A DNA stretch of 64,000 bases from Bacteroidales bacterium (GTDB taxonomy: Bacteria; Bacteroidota; Bacteroidia; Bacteroidales; UBA932). Where the stretch lies: assembly GCA_017614715.1 (NCBI GenBank), contig JAGABI010000066.1, positions 1 through 64,000 of the forward strand, read 5' to 3'. The position numbers and the translations under genes were made by a program. Under the pieces are notes generated by a model, which saw only the letters and a list, made by a program, of their open reading frames with translations, did no database searches and was not told where the DNA came from. Positions within the stretch are counted from its first letter, which is position 1; every line of letters starts with the position of its first letter. Below are positions 7,020 through 16,481 of the stretch, in pieces.

Positions 7020-8833
7020 ATTTTTTTCTCCAATTCTTCAGTTGATATAATAGTTATGCATCGTGCTGCAAGGTCCGGGCCATAAGTGGCGCGCAATATG
7101 AGCACCTGGTCTGCAATCATCCGGGCCTGCACCGGATTGAGGTTGTGTGACAGCCGTTTTGCTGCAGATGCTGCCAGCGTGGATGCATAGGACTGGGTGC
7201 GGTCGCCAGAAATCTCCCGGTCAAGGGAGGCTGCCAAATTGTCCATAACCTCCTTCAGCGCCTCTTCGTCGGCGGGGAATCCGTCAGGCACGGCGTAAAC
7301 GATTATGGTGTTGTCGCCAAAGTCGCGGATGTCAAAGCCCAGTTGCGATATATTCTCGATATTTTCCAGCACAATCGAGTAGATGTCGCTGCGGAGCGCC
7401 ACCTGCTGGGGGTACAGCGACCGCTGCGAGATGAAATGCTCCTGCGACAGAAACTCAAAGTATTTGTGGTACAAGATGGCCTCCTGCGCCTTTTTAATGT
7501 TGATTACTGCCAGGCCTTCACGCACGGGGGCCAGAATCAGCCTGCCGTCCAGCACCAGTACATTTGCCCCGGGCGCCCCCTCCTCTTCCAATGGCGGCCC
7601 GTAGCTGTTGCTGGGGGTGGTGTAGCGTATGCTCCCTGCCTTGTCGCCTTGCTGGAACAGCTCTTCTTGGGATGTCTGCCTCTCAAACTGGTCAAACAGG
7701 GGAGAGTAGTCCATCTTCGGGGGGCGGATATACCCAGAACCGCCGTAGCCGCCATGTGCGCCACCCTGACTGCCGACAGTGCCAGCATTGCGTTCCATCA
7801 CCGGGAAGTCCAGCACCTCGCCTGATTCAAAATCGATACCCGGTCCGAATGCCCCCCGCCCCAGCGCCTCGCGGACGCATGCGGTAAGTATCTCAAATAT
7901 AATGTGTTCTTCTGTGAACTTCACCTCGGTTTTCTGAGGATGGATATTTACATCCACCGTGGTCGGGTCGCACTCCAGAAAGATGAAATACGACGGAACA
8001 TACCCTTCGCGAATCAGTTTCTCATATGGCTTGCACACCGCCTTGTGGAGGAACGGACTGCGGAAGTAGCGCCCGTTTATGAAAAAATACTGGCTTCCAG
8101 GGGTCTTGCGGGCATCCAGGGGACTCCCGATGAAGCCCGATATCTTCACTATATCGGTGGTGTTCGACACCTCCACCAGCTCGTTCGCCAAATCGCGGCC
8201 GCACAAGTCGCTGATGCGCTGCTTGAGGCTGGCGGCAGGGCGGATGCTGTACAGGTCGCGTCCGTTGTGCTTCAGCGAGAAGGCCTTGTCCGGGTGCGAT
8301 GCCGCTACGCGGATGAATTCCTGCTCTATGTGACGCATCTCCGCCGCATCTGACTTGAGGAATTTGCGCCGAGCAGGGACGTTGTAGAACAGGTTACCCA
8401 CCGAAATGTTGCAGCCGCGTGGGGCGGCTACCGGTTTGGAGGAGAGGATGCGGGAATCGGCAACCTCTATCTGCACTCCGGTCTCGTCTTCTTCCCGGCG
8501 GGTCTTGAGTGTGACCTGGGCCACCGCCGCAATGGAGGCCAGCGCCTCGCCGCGAAAGCCGTAGGTGAGTATTTTCTCCAGGTCCGCTGCCTCTGTAATC
8601 TTGCTGGTGGCGTGGCGCTCAAAACAGAGTGAGGCATCTTCTGCGCTCATTCCGCATCCGTCGTCAATAACTTGGATCAGCGTCCGCCCGGCATCCAATA
8701 CGCTCACGCTCACGGTGGTGGCTCCGGCGTCGATGCTGTTTTCCATCAGCTCCTTGACCACAGAAGCGGGGCGGCCGACAACCTCGCCCGCCGCAATCAG
8801 ATTGGCAATATTACCTGGAAGGACCCTTATCAT
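7016..8833 (-). CDS. mutL: DNA mismatch repair protein MutL
   Basis: 605 residues. The N-terminal GHKL ATPase is clear: 'IAAGEVVGRPASVVKELMENSIDAG' motif I (quoted here in parts: ENSIDAG), 'DDGCGM' and 'GFRGEALASIAAV'. A linker of low complexity (~340-400) leads to the C-terminal dimerisation domain. MutL links MutS mismatch recognition to strand removal. The C-terminal DQHA(x)2E endonuclease motif seen in nicking MutLs is not recognisable: the aligned stretch reads 'INIKKAQEAILYHKY'. So this MutL may lack nicking activity, as in E. coli. Confidence 0.95.
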   Translation of the reverse strand: MIRVLPGNIANLIAAGEVVGRPASVVKELMENSIDAGATTVSVSVLDAGRTLIQVIDDGCGMSAEDASLCFERHATSKITEAADLEKILTYGFRGEALASIAAVAQVTLKTRREEDETGVQIEVADSRILSSKPVAAPRGCNISVGNLFYNVPARRKFLKSDAAEMRHIEQEFIRVAASHPDKAFSLKHNGRDLYSIRPAASLKQRISDLCGRDLANELVEVSNTTDIVKISGFIGSPLDARKTPGSQYFFINGRYFRSPFLHKAVCKPYEKLIREGYVPSYFIFLECDPTTVDVNIHPQKTEVKFTEEHIIFEILTACVREALGRGAFGPGIDFESGEVLDFPVMERNAGTVGSQGGAHGGYGGSGYIRPPKMDYSPLFDQFERQTSQEELFQQGDKAGSIRYTTPSNSYGPPLEEEGAPGANVLVLDGRLILAPVREGLAVINIKKAQEAILYHKYFEFLSQEHFISQRSLYPQQVALRSDIYSIVLENIENISQLGFDIRDFGDNTIIVYAVPDGFPADEEALKEVMDNLAASLDREISGDRTQSYASTLAASAAKRLSHNLNPVQARMIADQVLILRATYGPDLAARCITIISTEELEKKI

Positions 8834-8837
8834 AACT

Positions 8838-9254
8838 CTATTTGAACAACTCTACCAGACCCTGACTGAGATAGTATGCCACGGCTATGGCCGCGATAAC
8901 GGTGAGCATTATGATGATGGTCCGCAGGGGAGAAGTGTCCCCCTTCTTGTCGCTGATGCGTTCTGCCGTATCCTTGCGATATGCGCTGCGGATATACTGG
9001 CCCGGGATGTAGGTGGCGCCACTGGCGTTTTTACGCTGTCCGCCGTCGGACTCCATCACCTGCTTAACCTCGCTATAAGTGGCCACATCTTTCAGATCCT
9101 CCGCAGCCTGCTGCACGGTGGCCTTGTCATCACCAGGATACTCTTTGCCATATTTTGCGTAGAGCTCCTTCAGGCGCTCCTTGCGCTCGTCGTAATAACG
9201 GGGAGTGTAGTTGAACACCCTGTGCCTGGGTCGGGGAAAAAAAGTGATGGCCAT
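8838..9254 (-). CDS. conserved hypothetical protein with C-terminal membrane anchor
   Basis: 138 residues from the ATG at 9254. A longer frame reaches back to 9500 but would run through ispF on the other strand and past two likely promoters, so I reject it. The protein starts 'MAITFFPRPRHRVFNYTPRY', has a charged helical middle ('DERKERLKELYAKYG') and ends with one transmembrane helix ('TIIIMLTVIAAIAVAYYLS'). It is probably an inner-membrane tail-anchored protein of a Bacteroidetes-specific family. Function unknown. It lies 4 bases upstream of mutL. Confidence 0.75.
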   Translation of the reverse strand: MAITFFPRPRHRVFNYTPRYYDERKERLKELYAKYGKEYPGDDKATVQQAAEDLKDVATYSEVKQVMESDGGQRKNASGATYIPGQYIRSAYRKDTAERISDKKGDTSPLRTIIIMLTVIAAIAVAYYLSQGLVELFK

Positions 9255-9275
9255 ATCGCTGTTGTTTAAAACAAA

Positions 9276-9292
9276 CAAAGGTAATAAATTTG
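9276..9292. promoter_or_regulatory. divergent -7 boxes between the 9254 gene and ispF
   Basis: The plus strand reads TAAATTTG at 9285-9292 and the minus strand reads TACCTTTG at 9283-9276. Both match the Bacteroidetes -7 consensus TAnnTTTG, and both point away from each other toward ispF and the mutL operon. The -33 elements are weak. Confidence 0.5.
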
Positions 9293-9308
9293 TCGAAAAG
9301 AGTTCAGT

Positions 9309-9794
9309 ATGAATTGTGATATAAGAATAGGCAACGGTTACGATGTCCACCGGCTGGCACCAGGGCTCAAACTTGTCCTGGGCGGGGTTGAAATCCCACA
9401 CGAAAAAGGGTGCGTGGCGCACTCCGACGGGGATGTGATTATTCACGCGCTGTGTGATGCCCTGTTGGGCGCGCTGGCCCTCGGAGACATTGGCCACCAT
9501 TTTCCCGATACCTCTGCGGAGTTTGCCGGTATTGACAGCACCTTGCTGCTGCAGCGTACCTATGCAATGGTCCGGGAGAGGGGATATTCGCTGGTAAATG
9601 CGGACATTACCCTGCTGTTACAGGCCCCCAAGATTGCGCCTTATGTATTGCGGATGCGCGAGAGGCTGGCATCCGTGCTTGGCGTCTCTGTTGAAGCCGT
9701 ATCGGTGAAGGCCACAACCACAGAAAAACTCGGCTTCACCGGCCGCGAAGAGGGGGTGGAGGCTTACGCCGCCGTGCTAGTTTGTAAGGAGTAG
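9309..9794 (+). CDS. ispF: 2-C-methyl-D-erythritol 2,4-cyclodiphosphate synthase
   Basis: 161 residues, the full family length. The zinc ligands are in 'GNGYDVHRL' (Asp, His) and the third histidine in 'DGDVIIHALCDALLGA'. The phosphate-loop region 'ADITLLLQAPKI' and 'VKATTTEKLGFTGREEG' are also present. It converts CDP-ME 2-phosphate to the cyclic diphosphate in the MEP isoprenoid pathway. Another enzyme of the same pathway, dxr, is at 54282. It is a single plus-strand gene between two minus-strand operons. Confidence 0.97.
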   Translation: MNCDIRIGNGYDVHRLAPGLKLVLGGVEIPHEKGCVAHSDGDVIIHALCDALLGALALGDIGHHFPDTSAEFAGIDSTLLLQRTYAMVRERGYSLVNADITLLLQAPKIAPYVLRMRERLASVLGVSVEAVSVKATTTEKLGFTGREEGVEAYAAVLVCKE

Positions 9795-9802
9795 CCCGGA
9801 GG

Positions 9803-11014
9803 TTATTTCTCTTCTGAATCGCCGTAGCGGATATCCACGGTGTCGTGGGCTTCGGTGCTGTGCTCGGGATCGGGGTCAGTGGTGAACTTGTTCTCTACGT
9901 CAGTCCGCATTATCACGGGTTGCGGCTCGTCGTCATCGCTTTCGTCATCGTCATCATCATCGTCGTCCGGGAGTTCAATCTGGCGGTAGCGCTTTTGCCG
10001 GCGCTCCCACCGTTCGCGGGCGTATTGCTGCATGTCGCTCACCTCGTCCATCTCGTCGATAATCTCCAGGCCAAAGATGGTCTCGATAATATCTTCCAGC
10101 GTGATGATGCCGGTAAAGCAGCCGTATTCGTCTATAATCAAGCCGATTTGCTCTTTGTTCTTTAGCAGCTGCTCCCAGATGTCGCTGATGGCGATCTCCT
10201 CGTTGAACAAGGTGATGTTGCGCTTGATGTCACCCAGACGCACCTTGAACTGGTCGTTGGCCAGTTTCTCCAGGGCCTCGGTGCGCAGGACATAGCCGGT
10301 GATATATTCGGGGCTGTCGGCATACACCGGGATGCGGGAGTGGTGGTTGAACGCCGGGTTCTTGTAGAACTGCGACAGGGTCATCTTCTCGGGGGCGATG
10401 GCGGCGACCACGCGGGGGGTCATCACGTCAAAAGCCTTGATATTGTCAAGTTTGATGATGTTCTGGATAATCTTGTTCTCGCTCTTCTCAAATACACCCT
10501 CCTCCTCGCCTATGTTGGCCATGGCGGAGACCTCTTCGCGGCTCACGGTCTGTTCATCTTCTTCGCCGCCGAGGATGCGTGTAATCCATTTGGCAGCAAC
10601 CACAAAGGGGTAGGTGATGACTATCAGCACGCTTATCATGCCTGCCGTGAAACCGGTGAGCTTCTTCCAGTAGGTCGCACCGATAGTTTTGGGGATGATT
10701 TCTGCAAAAACCAGGATCATCACAGTCATTATGGCCGATACGATGCCCACGGCGGCGCTGTTCCATAGCTTGGCTGCGATACCGCCTATTATTGCGGCGC
10801 CCATGGTGTTGGCAATGGTGTTCAGCACCAGTATCGACGCCAGCGGGCGGTCTATGTCGGTCTTATACTTCTTGAACAGGGCGGCCGATTTGCTCCCCTC
10901 TCCCTCGCGCATCGTGAGATACGATATGGGAGTTGACATCAGGGTCGCCTCCAGCACAGAGCACAGGAAAGAGATCAGAATAGTCCCGATTATGGTGAGT
11001 ATAAAAGCCGTCAT
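9803..11014 (-). CDS. DUF21/CBS-pair membrane protein (CNNM/CorC-like)
   Basis: 403 residues. The first ~150 are the DUF21 (CNNM) domain with about four membrane helices, including 'VFAEIIPKTIGATY'. Two CBS motifs follow (about 190-320; 'VMTPRV', 'RIPVY', 'LIIDEYGCFTGIITLEDIIE'). The usual CorC_HlyC C-terminal domain is missing. Instead the protein ends in a charged tail with a run of eight Asp and further acidic residues (~350-403). Relatives are linked to Mg2+ or Co2+ export, or to membrane integrity. Transport by this protein is an inference. Confidence 0.85.
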   Translation of the reverse strand: MTAFILTIIGTILISFLCSVLEATLMSTPISYLTMREGEGSKSAALFKKYKTDIDRPLASILVLNTIANTMGAAIIGGIAAKLWNSAAVGIVSAIMTVMILVFAEIIPKTIGATYWKKLTGFTAGMISVLIVITYPFVVAAKWITRILGGEEDEQTVSREEVSAMANIGEEEGVFEKSENKIIQNIIKLDNIKAFDVMTPRVVAAIAPEKMTLSQFYKNPAFNHHSRIPVYADSPEYITGYVLRTEALEKLANDQFKVRLGDIKRNITLFNEEIAISDIWEQLLKNKEQIGLIIDEYGCFTGIITLEDIIETIFGLEIIDEMDEVSDMQQYARERWERRQKRYRQIELPDDDDDDDDESDDDEPQPVIMRTDVENKFTTDPDPEHSTEAHDTVDIRYGDSEEK

Positions 11015-11027
11015 TTTGCTCTATGGG

Positions 11028-12500
11028 TTATTCCAGACTCCACTCGCTCCCCTCTTTGGTATCCTTTATGCGGATTCCCAGCGCTGCAAGACGGTCCCGG
11101 AGTGCGTCGCATTTAGCCCAGTTTTTCTCTGCGCGGGCAGCCTGGCGCTCTTCGAGAATAATATCCATCAGGCCCGATATGGCCTCGGTGCCGGCGCTGG
11201 CGCCCTGTTCGTCTTTCAGGCCCAGGATGCCGGTGAGAACATCCTTGAATATCTTGTCCAGAAGCATCTTGTCTGCGGCACCCAGCTTGATTGCCTTCTC
11301 CTTGGCGCGGTTCACAATGTTCACAGCCTCAAAGATGTGGGCCAGGGCGATGGGGGTGTTGAGGTCATCGCAGAGTGCGTCGTAGGTATCCTCATATATC
11401 TTGGCCAGGCCAGAGTCGGGGGCACCTGAGGCAACCTCCAGCTTCTCTGCGTCGCGAGCTGCCTGGAACAGTTTCTTGAGTCCCTTCTCTGCCGACTGAA
11501 GCGCCTCGTTGCTGAAGTCCAGCGTGCTGCGGTAATGTGCCTGCAAAATGAAGAAGCGTATGGTCATCGGGCTGTATGCCTTCTGGAGCAGGGGATGCGT
11601 ACCGTTGAAGAGTTCTTCCAGGGTTATGAAATTGCCGTATGACTTGCCCATCTTCTTGCCGTTGATGGTGATCATATTGTTGTGGATCCAGTAGTGGACC
11701 CCGCCCCGGCCTCGGGCGGCAGTATTCTGCGCCAGCTCGCACTCGTGGTGGGGAAAGAGCAGGTCCATGCCGCCGCCGTGGATGTCAAACTCCTCTCCCA
11801 GATACTTGGCGCTCATTGCGGAGCACTCCAGATGCCATCCGGGGAAACCCTCGCTCCAAGGTGACGGCCAGTGCATGATGTGCTCGGGAGCCGCCTTCTT
11901 CCAGAGGGCGAAATCGTACGGGGAGCGCTTGTCGCTCTGGCCGTCGAGTTCGCGGGTGTTGGAGATCATCTCGCCTATCTCACGGCCGGAGAGTACGCCA
12001 TAATTGTGGTCCTGGTTGTATTTTGCAACGTCGAAATATACGCTGCCGTTGCTCACATACGCATAGCCGTTGTCCAGAATCTTTTGTACCAGGGCAATCT
12101 GCTCAATTATGTGCCCGGAGGCACGAGGCTCGATGGAGGGCGGATTGACGCCAAGCTGCTTCATGGCCTCTTCATAGCGGATGGTGTAGTACTGCACGAC
12201 CTCCATCGGCTCAAGCTGCTCGAGACGGGCCTTCTTTGCAATCTTGTCCTCCCCCTCATCGGCGTCGTTCTCAAGATGTCCCACATCTGTGATGTTCCTT
12301 ACATAGCGCACCTTGTAGCCCAGGTTGCGCAGCAGCCGCACCAGCACATCGTAGGTGATGCCGGGACGGGCGTGGCCCAGGTGAGCGTCTCCGTAAACGG
12401 TAGGGCCACAGACATAGATGCCGACGTGCCCCTCATGAATAGGTTTGAACAACTCTTTAAGCCTCGACTGCGTGTTGTAAAGATAGATGGCTCTTGACAT
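11028..12500 (-). CDS. cysS: cysteinyl-tRNA synthetase
   Basis: 490 residues from the ATG at 12500. Twenty extra codons upstream would overlap the promoter and are not conserved-looking. Class I signature 'HLGHARP' (HIGH) at ~40-46, and '[10 protein letters not shown]' for KMSKS. Zinc ligands are in 'YVCGPTVYG', 'WHLECSAMS' and 'HHECELAQ'. It charges tRNA-Cys. The C-terminal helical bundle (~350-490) is complete. It lies 14 bases upstream of the DUF21/CBS gene. Confidence 0.97.
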   Translation of the reverse strand: MSRAIYLYNTQSRLKELFKPIHEGHVGIYVCGPTVYGDAHLGHARPGITYDVLVRLLRNLGYKVRYVRNITDVGHLENDADEGEDKIAKKARLEQLEPMEVVQYYTIRYEEAMKQLGVNPPSIEPRASGHIIEQIALVQKILDNGYAYVSNGSVYFDVAKYNQDHNYGVLSGREIGEMISNTRELDGQSDKRSPYDFALWKKAAPEHIMHWPSPWSEGFPGWHLECSAMSAKYLGEEFDIHGGGMDLLFPHHECELAQNTAARGRGGVHYWIHNNMITINGKKMGKSYGNFITLEELFNGTHPLLQKAYSPMTIRFFILQAHYRSTLDFSNEALQSAEKGLKKLFQAARDAEKLEVASGAPDSGLAKIYEDTYDALCDDLNTPIALAHIFEAVNIVNRAKEKAIKLGAADKMLLDKIFKDVLTGILGLKDEQGASAGTEAISGLMDIILEERQAARAEKNWAKCDALRDRLAALGIRIKDTKEGSEWSLE

Positions 12501-12530
12501 ATTCTTGCGCTTGTAAAATGGTACAAAACG

Positions 12531-12561
12531 CAAATTTAACTGGTTTTTGTCAAAAGACAAA
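12531..12561 (-). promoter_or_regulatory. cysS promoter
   Basis: On the minus strand TTTG (12561-12558) is followed after 19 bases by TAAATTTG (12538-12531). This is a full match to the Bacteroidetes -33 and -7 elements at the right spacing, and it lies 31 bases upstream of the cysS ATG. A short hairpin (TTTTGTC/GACAAAA) overlaps the -33 region and may act as a weak terminator for ssb. Confidence 0.62.
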
Positions 12562-12572
12562 ATACAAGACCG

Positions 12573-12941
12573 CTATCTGAAACCTCCGGGAGCGACCGCA
12601 GTCTCGTTTTCTTCCTTGCAGATATCCAGATGGTTGGCGGTAATTTCCGAGAAGTATTTTTCCTCTCCGTCGGCCCCTTTGTATTTGGAGTTGCGGATCC
12701 GGCCGTAGATATGCACAAGCACCCCTTTCTTTATTCCGTCAAAATCGTTTATACCCTTGCCTTGCCAAATGGCCACGTTGTGCCACGTGGTCTCCTCATG
12801 CAACACTCCGTTGCGGTCTTTGTAATGCTCGTTGGTAGCTACCGGGAAGCGGGCTATGCGTGTCTGTCCTGCAGCCGCAACCTTCGGGTCGGTTCCGACC
12901 CTTCCTAAAATCTCGACACGGTTGATGGTCAAATTCTCCAT
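12573..12941 (-). CDS. ssb: single-stranded DNA-binding protein
   Basis: 122 residues from the ATG at 12941 ('MENLTINRVEILGRVGTDPK'). The OB-fold marks 'RFPVATNEHYKD', 'TTWHNVAIWQGKG' and 'VHIYGRIRNSKYKG' are typical of bacterial SSB. The acidic tip (DDxIPF) that recruits partner proteins is absent: it ends 'TAVAPGGFR'. It may therefore be a secondary SSB rather than the main replication SSB. Confidence 0.9.
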   Translation of the reverse strand: MENLTINRVEILGRVGTDPKVAAAGQTRIARFPVATNEHYKDRNGVLHEETTWHNVAIWQGKGINDFDGIKKGVLVHIYGRIRNSKYKGADGEEKYFSEITANHLDICKEENETAVAPGGFR

Positions 12942-13031
12942 AATGAAATGATAAATAACAGTTAGTAGTATCCGGCCTACGCTTTTGTGGGGCAAAGGAA
13001 CTGTGTGATCAGGGCCGTAACAATAATCCAG

Positions 13032-13055
13032 ACGTTTATAAACGTTTAAAAACGT
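13032..13055. promoter_or_regulatory. tandem ACGTTT palindromes upstream of ssb
   Basis: A perfect 14-bp palindrome (13032-13045) shares its right half with a second, one-mismatch palindrome (13042-13055). The unit ACGTTTxxAA recurs every 10 bp, one helical turn. It lies in the 227-base gap between ssb and the zinc-ribbon gene and could be an operator for either. Confidence 0.35.
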
Positions 13056-13168
13056 ACAGGTGGCCTTTGTGCGTTTTCAGAAACAGCAAAAAATCTGAAG
13101 AATTACCGGAACACCGGATTATACAGTGTCCCCATAAGAGTACCTTTAAACCAGAATAACAAATAGGT

Positions 13169-13528
13169 ATGGGGAGAGTATGCAGGGAATGTGCGGCCCC
13201 GCTGGCTGGCCGCTCCGACAAGCAGTTCTGCTGCGATGCCTGCCGCACGGCATACCACAACCGCAAGTATCGCGAGCAGTGGCATGATACTGCGCGAATC
13301 AACAGGATACTGAGGGAAAACAGGCGCATCCTGGCCATGTTGTTCGAGGCGGGCGTGAGCGACATCAGCCTCTCAGATGATCGTCTGAGGGGCTTTGACT
13401 GCCGATATTGTACTGCGGTGAAAAGATATCTGTTGCGGCGGACGGCGTACCGCTGCTATGAGTTCGGGTATTTGATTGCGGGTGGGAGAATATGCAGGAT
13501 TACCCGGTATTCTGACGGCGCTATCTGA
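13169..13528 (+). CDS. small zinc-ribbon protein of unknown function
   Basis: 119 residues. The N terminus 'CRECAAPLAGRSDKQFCCDAC' has the CxxC...CCxxC spacing of a zinc ribbon, followed by 'RTAYHNRKYREQW', as in DUF2116-like proteins. A second Cys pair, 'DCRYC', lies near residue 80. The C-terminal half is basic and may bind nucleic acid. It is transcribed toward the EnvC-like gene and the two overlap by 8 bases at their 3' ends. Function unknown. Confidence 0.72.
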   Translation: MGRVCRECAAPLAGRSDKQFCCDACRTAYHNRKYREQWHDTARINRILRENRRILAMLFEAGVSDISLSDDRLRGFDCRYCTAVKRYLLRRTAYRCYEFGYLIAGGRICRITRYSDGAI

Positions 13529-14684
13529 GCCACTGCGAGGGGTTTTGTTTTGCGTTCCCCTTCCAAATCTGGAAATGGAGCTGGGCGGTGCCGTCCTCTG
13601 CCGCCTCCAGCGGCCCCAGGGAGTCACCTGCTTTGACTTTCTGTCCGTTTTTGACGGAGGCTTTGGCCAGCTTGCAATAGAAGGTGAAGTATTCTCCGTG
13701 CTGCACCAGTACGCAGTGGTTGTATCCAGGCATTATCATTATCTGTTTTACAACCCCTTCAAACACGCATTTTGCGTCGCTCCCCTTCTGGGCGGTTATG
13801 GTGATGCCGTTGTTGGCAGGGAGGGTGATGTTCTTGTAAACAGGGTGGGTTTGTGTCCCGAAAGGTTCTGTAACTACCCCTTTGACCGGCCATGGCAGGT
13901 TGCCCTTGTTCTGTTCGAATTTGCCCGACACGGTGTAGTCAATCTTATCCTTTTTGGCCATCTCCTTGCCCAGAATGCGCTGCACCTCCTTGTTCAGGCG
14001 CTCCATCTCCTTGCGCTTGCGGTCAAGTTCTGCCTGATACTTCTTTTTATCCTTTGCGAGGGTGTTTACCACGTCGCGGGTCTTCTGCTCTTCTGATATC
14101 AGGGTGTTGTATTCCTTCTGTCTCTCACGCCTGAGTTCACCGGCCTCGTTGTACATCTGTTTCAACTCCGCCTTCTGCCCGGCCAGTTGTTCTTTGGCCG
14201 CAATAATCTCCTCTGCCTCAGAGTTCATTGCAGCAGAGAGATTTCTTAAGTAGGAGAACCGGCGGTAGCCCTGTCCGGGATTTTCGCTGGCGAGCAGGTA
14301 CATGAACCATACCCGGTTATCACGGTTCTTGTATGTGTTGTAAACCAGGGTGGAGTAGTATTTTTCAAGGGTGTCTATCTGCGCCTGCAGCTTGCCTATT
14401 TCGCGGTCTTTTAGGTTTATCTGCCCCTGCAGGTCCCTTATTGCGCGGTCCGACTCATCTACCAGTTTCTTGCGGCTGGAGCTCTTTTTCTGGAGCAGCA
14501 GCAACTGGTTATACGAGGCTTTGTGCTTTGAAGAGGCCTCTTTGAGCTCCTTGTCGATAAAGTTTATCTCCTCTTTGAGGCGTGCTATCGATGCATTCTG
14601 CTTTGAGACATCCTGTGCGTGCAGCGCAGTTGCAATAATAAGCGCTGCCGATATCAGAATAATCTCTCTGCCAATGCGTTTCAT
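13521..14684 (-). CDS. EnvC-like murein hydrolase activator (degenerate M23)
   Basis: 387 residues. Signal peptide at ~1-23, then long coiled coils (~25-250; 'EEINFIDKELKEASSKHK') and a C-terminal M23/LytM domain (~270-387). Catalytic positions are changed. The HxxxD motif reads 'PANNGITI', and HxH reads 'QLHFQI', with only one His. This pattern is known from EnvC, which activates amidases instead of cutting murein itself. It is probably periplasmic and acts in cell separation. Its ATG overlaps the stop of the TPR gene by four bases. Confidence 0.85.
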   Translation of the reverse strand: MKRIGREIILISAALIIATALHAQDVSKQNASIARLKEEINFIDKELKEASSKHKASYNQLLLLQKKSSSRKKLVDESDRAIRDLQGQINLKDREIGKLQAQIDTLEKYYSTLVYNTYKNRDNRVWFMYLLASENPGQGYRRFSYLRNLSAAMNSEAEEIIAAKEQLAGQKAELKQMYNEAGELRRERQKEYNTLISEEQKTRDVVNTLAKDKKKYQAELDRKRKEMERLNKEVQRILGKEMAKKDKIDYTVSGKFEQNKGNLPWPVKGVVTEPFGTQTHPVYKNITLPANNGITITAQKGSDAKCVFEGVVKQIMIMPGYNHCVLVQHGEYFTFYCKLAKASVKNGQKVKAGDSLGPLEAAEDGTAQLHFQIWKGNAKQNPSQWLR

Positions 14685-16324
14685 TCTCCAAGCCTGGTTG
14701 CCTGATCTGAATATATCTCTGCCAAATCATTCTCTCCAAGGGCTTTAAGCACGGTGGCGTAATGCCTCAGGATGACCCCGCTCTCCTTGCCGCCGTGAAT
14801 CAGGGCGTGTTTGAAGTGGGCCTTAGCTTCAAGATCGAGCCCCATAAGGTGCAGGATCCAGGCGTAAGTGTCCAGGTATGTGGCATTGTCTGGCTCTTTC
14901 TCTATGGTGATGCGGCTCATGTCAAGGGCTTTTTTCAGGTCCTTTGTCGTCTTGTTTACCGGGGTGGGATAGCGTTCGCTGATGTAGTAGGCGTAGTTGT
15001 TAAGCACCGGGACATAGCCGGGGTCAATCTTAAGCGCCTTGTCGTAATAACCGAAAGCCGCCTTCTGATCCCCCTTGAGGTGATACAGGTCGCCCAGGGC
15101 GCTGTAACAGCGCAGAATGATGTCGCTCCCCTTGGGCGCGGCCGCGGCGCAGGTGACGTAATCCTCAATGGCACTGTCATATTCGCCCATCTGCCAGAAG
15201 CTGGATGCGCGCAGCTGCAGCAAGTCGCAATCGTCAGGGAACCGCTGGAGTGCAACGGTGGAGCTGGCTGTCACGGCGGGATAATCGCCGCTGTAATACT
15301 GCATCAGCGGATATGTGAAATTGAGACTGTAGCTCTCCGGATAGTTGTCTGCGTTGAGTTTTGCAAGCTGCAGGGCGTCATCCACGCGTCCCCTCTGATA
15401 GAGATAGGTGCTGGTGAGGGCGCATATAGAGGAGTCTGCCGGTGCACTGGCGTAGAGGTTCATCATCATAGTATCCACCTGCGGAGCGAAGGTAAATACA
15501 AACTGTTGCTGTTGAAGCACATCGGACATATAATCTGCTTTGGCAGAGGGGAGTATGTCGGGATTTGCAAGGAAGGGATTAATGTTCTCAAAGTAGAGGT
15601 CATATTGCCCCAGAGCCCTGTGTACGTGGGCTTTGCCATAGCGGGCCTCGGTGTCGAACGGGTTTATCTCCAAAGCCTCGTCATAGAACTTAAGCGCCTC
15701 CTGGTTGTTGAAGTTGGCGGCGTTGAACTGTGCCAGGAAGCAGGCTGCACGCGGTGAGCGGTGCTGCTTGTAATACTCCAGCATATAGTCGTATGCCTCC
15801 TGACCTTTGCCTTGTGAGAGGAGCATATCGGTGCGGATGGTGACCAGCGCATCGGAAGGTCCCACCCTGTTCTCTATCTTGTCAATGGCATCCAGGGCCT
15901 TGTCATACTGGTTGGAGGCGCTGTACACGCCAATCAGGTCGGTGTACAGGGAGGTCTTTTTAGGGTGTTCGGCTGCCAGTTTCTCAAGAATCTCTGCTGC
16001 ATCTTCATACTTGCCCTGCGAAATATAGTTCTGCGACAGGGAGTAGTTGTACCAGTAATTATCGGGGTCCAGCGCCACCGCCTTCTTGAGTTGTTCGGCG
16101 CAAGCGGAGGAGTCGCGCAGCATGGTGCTCAGGTAGTAGTAGGCGGCGTCGTTGTCTGGCTCATCTGCAAGAACCTTCTTGAATTGGTTATACGCGGCCC
16201 TCACATCGTTTGCATAGTAGAGTCGGATGGCCTCGATAAATGCCTCTGACTGGGCGTTTGCACCCGTTGAGAAGAGCAGGCAGAATGCCAGTGAAATCAG
16301 GATAAACCGGAATCTCTTTATCAT
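14681..16324 (-). CDS. secreted TPR-repeat protein
   Basis: 547 residues from the ATG at 16324. Signal peptide 'FILISLAFCLLFSTGANAQ'. The remainder is a chain of about a dozen TPR units ('AAYYYLSTMLRDSSA', 'YNYSLSQNYISQGKYEDAAEI', 'KALKIDPGYVPVLNNYAYY'). It is likely a periplasmic scaffold. Coupling to the EnvC-like gene suggests a role in envelope or division assembly. Similar pairs occur in other Bacteroidetes. Confidence 0.85.
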   Translation of the reverse strand: MIKRFRFILISLAFCLLFSTGANAQSEAFIEAIRLYYANDVRAAYNQFKKVLADEPDNDAAYYYLSTMLRDSSACAEQLKKAVALDPDNYWYNYSLSQNYISQGKYEDAAEILEKLAAEHPKKTSLYTDLIGVYSASNQYDKALDAIDKIENRVGPSDALVTIRTDMLLSQGKGQEAYDYMLEYYKQHRSPRAACFLAQFNAANFNNQEALKFYDEALEINPFDTEARYGKAHVHRALGQYDLYFENINPFLANPDILPSAKADYMSDVLQQQQFVFTFAPQVDTMMMNLYASAPADSSICALTSTYLYQRGRVDDALQLAKLNADNYPESYSLNFTYPLMQYYSGDYPAVTASSTVALQRFPDDCDLLQLRASSFWQMGEYDSAIEDYVTCAAAAPKGSDIILRCYSALGDLYHLKGDQKAAFGYYDKALKIDPGYVPVLNNYAYYISERYPTPVNKTTKDLKKALDMSRITIEKEPDNATYLDTYAWILHLMGLDLEAKAHFKHALIHGGKESGVILRHYATVLKALGENDLAEIYSDQATRLGE

Positions 16325-16481
16325 ATCACACAAAATTACGGATATCTTTTAACAAAAACCAGTCCAACCGTCTTTTTTGAAAACACATCCATCATTTTAA
16401 AAACATAAAAACTTGATTGTATGGAAGTTTTGCGGGTATTACAGCCGATTAGGCCGGCCTAAATTAGCCGGAAAAAACAAT

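Noticed and set aside
9254..9500. N-terminal extension of the 8838 gene to 9500
   Set aside because: It would overlap ispF on the other strand and two good -7 boxes; the conserved-looking protein begins at 9254.
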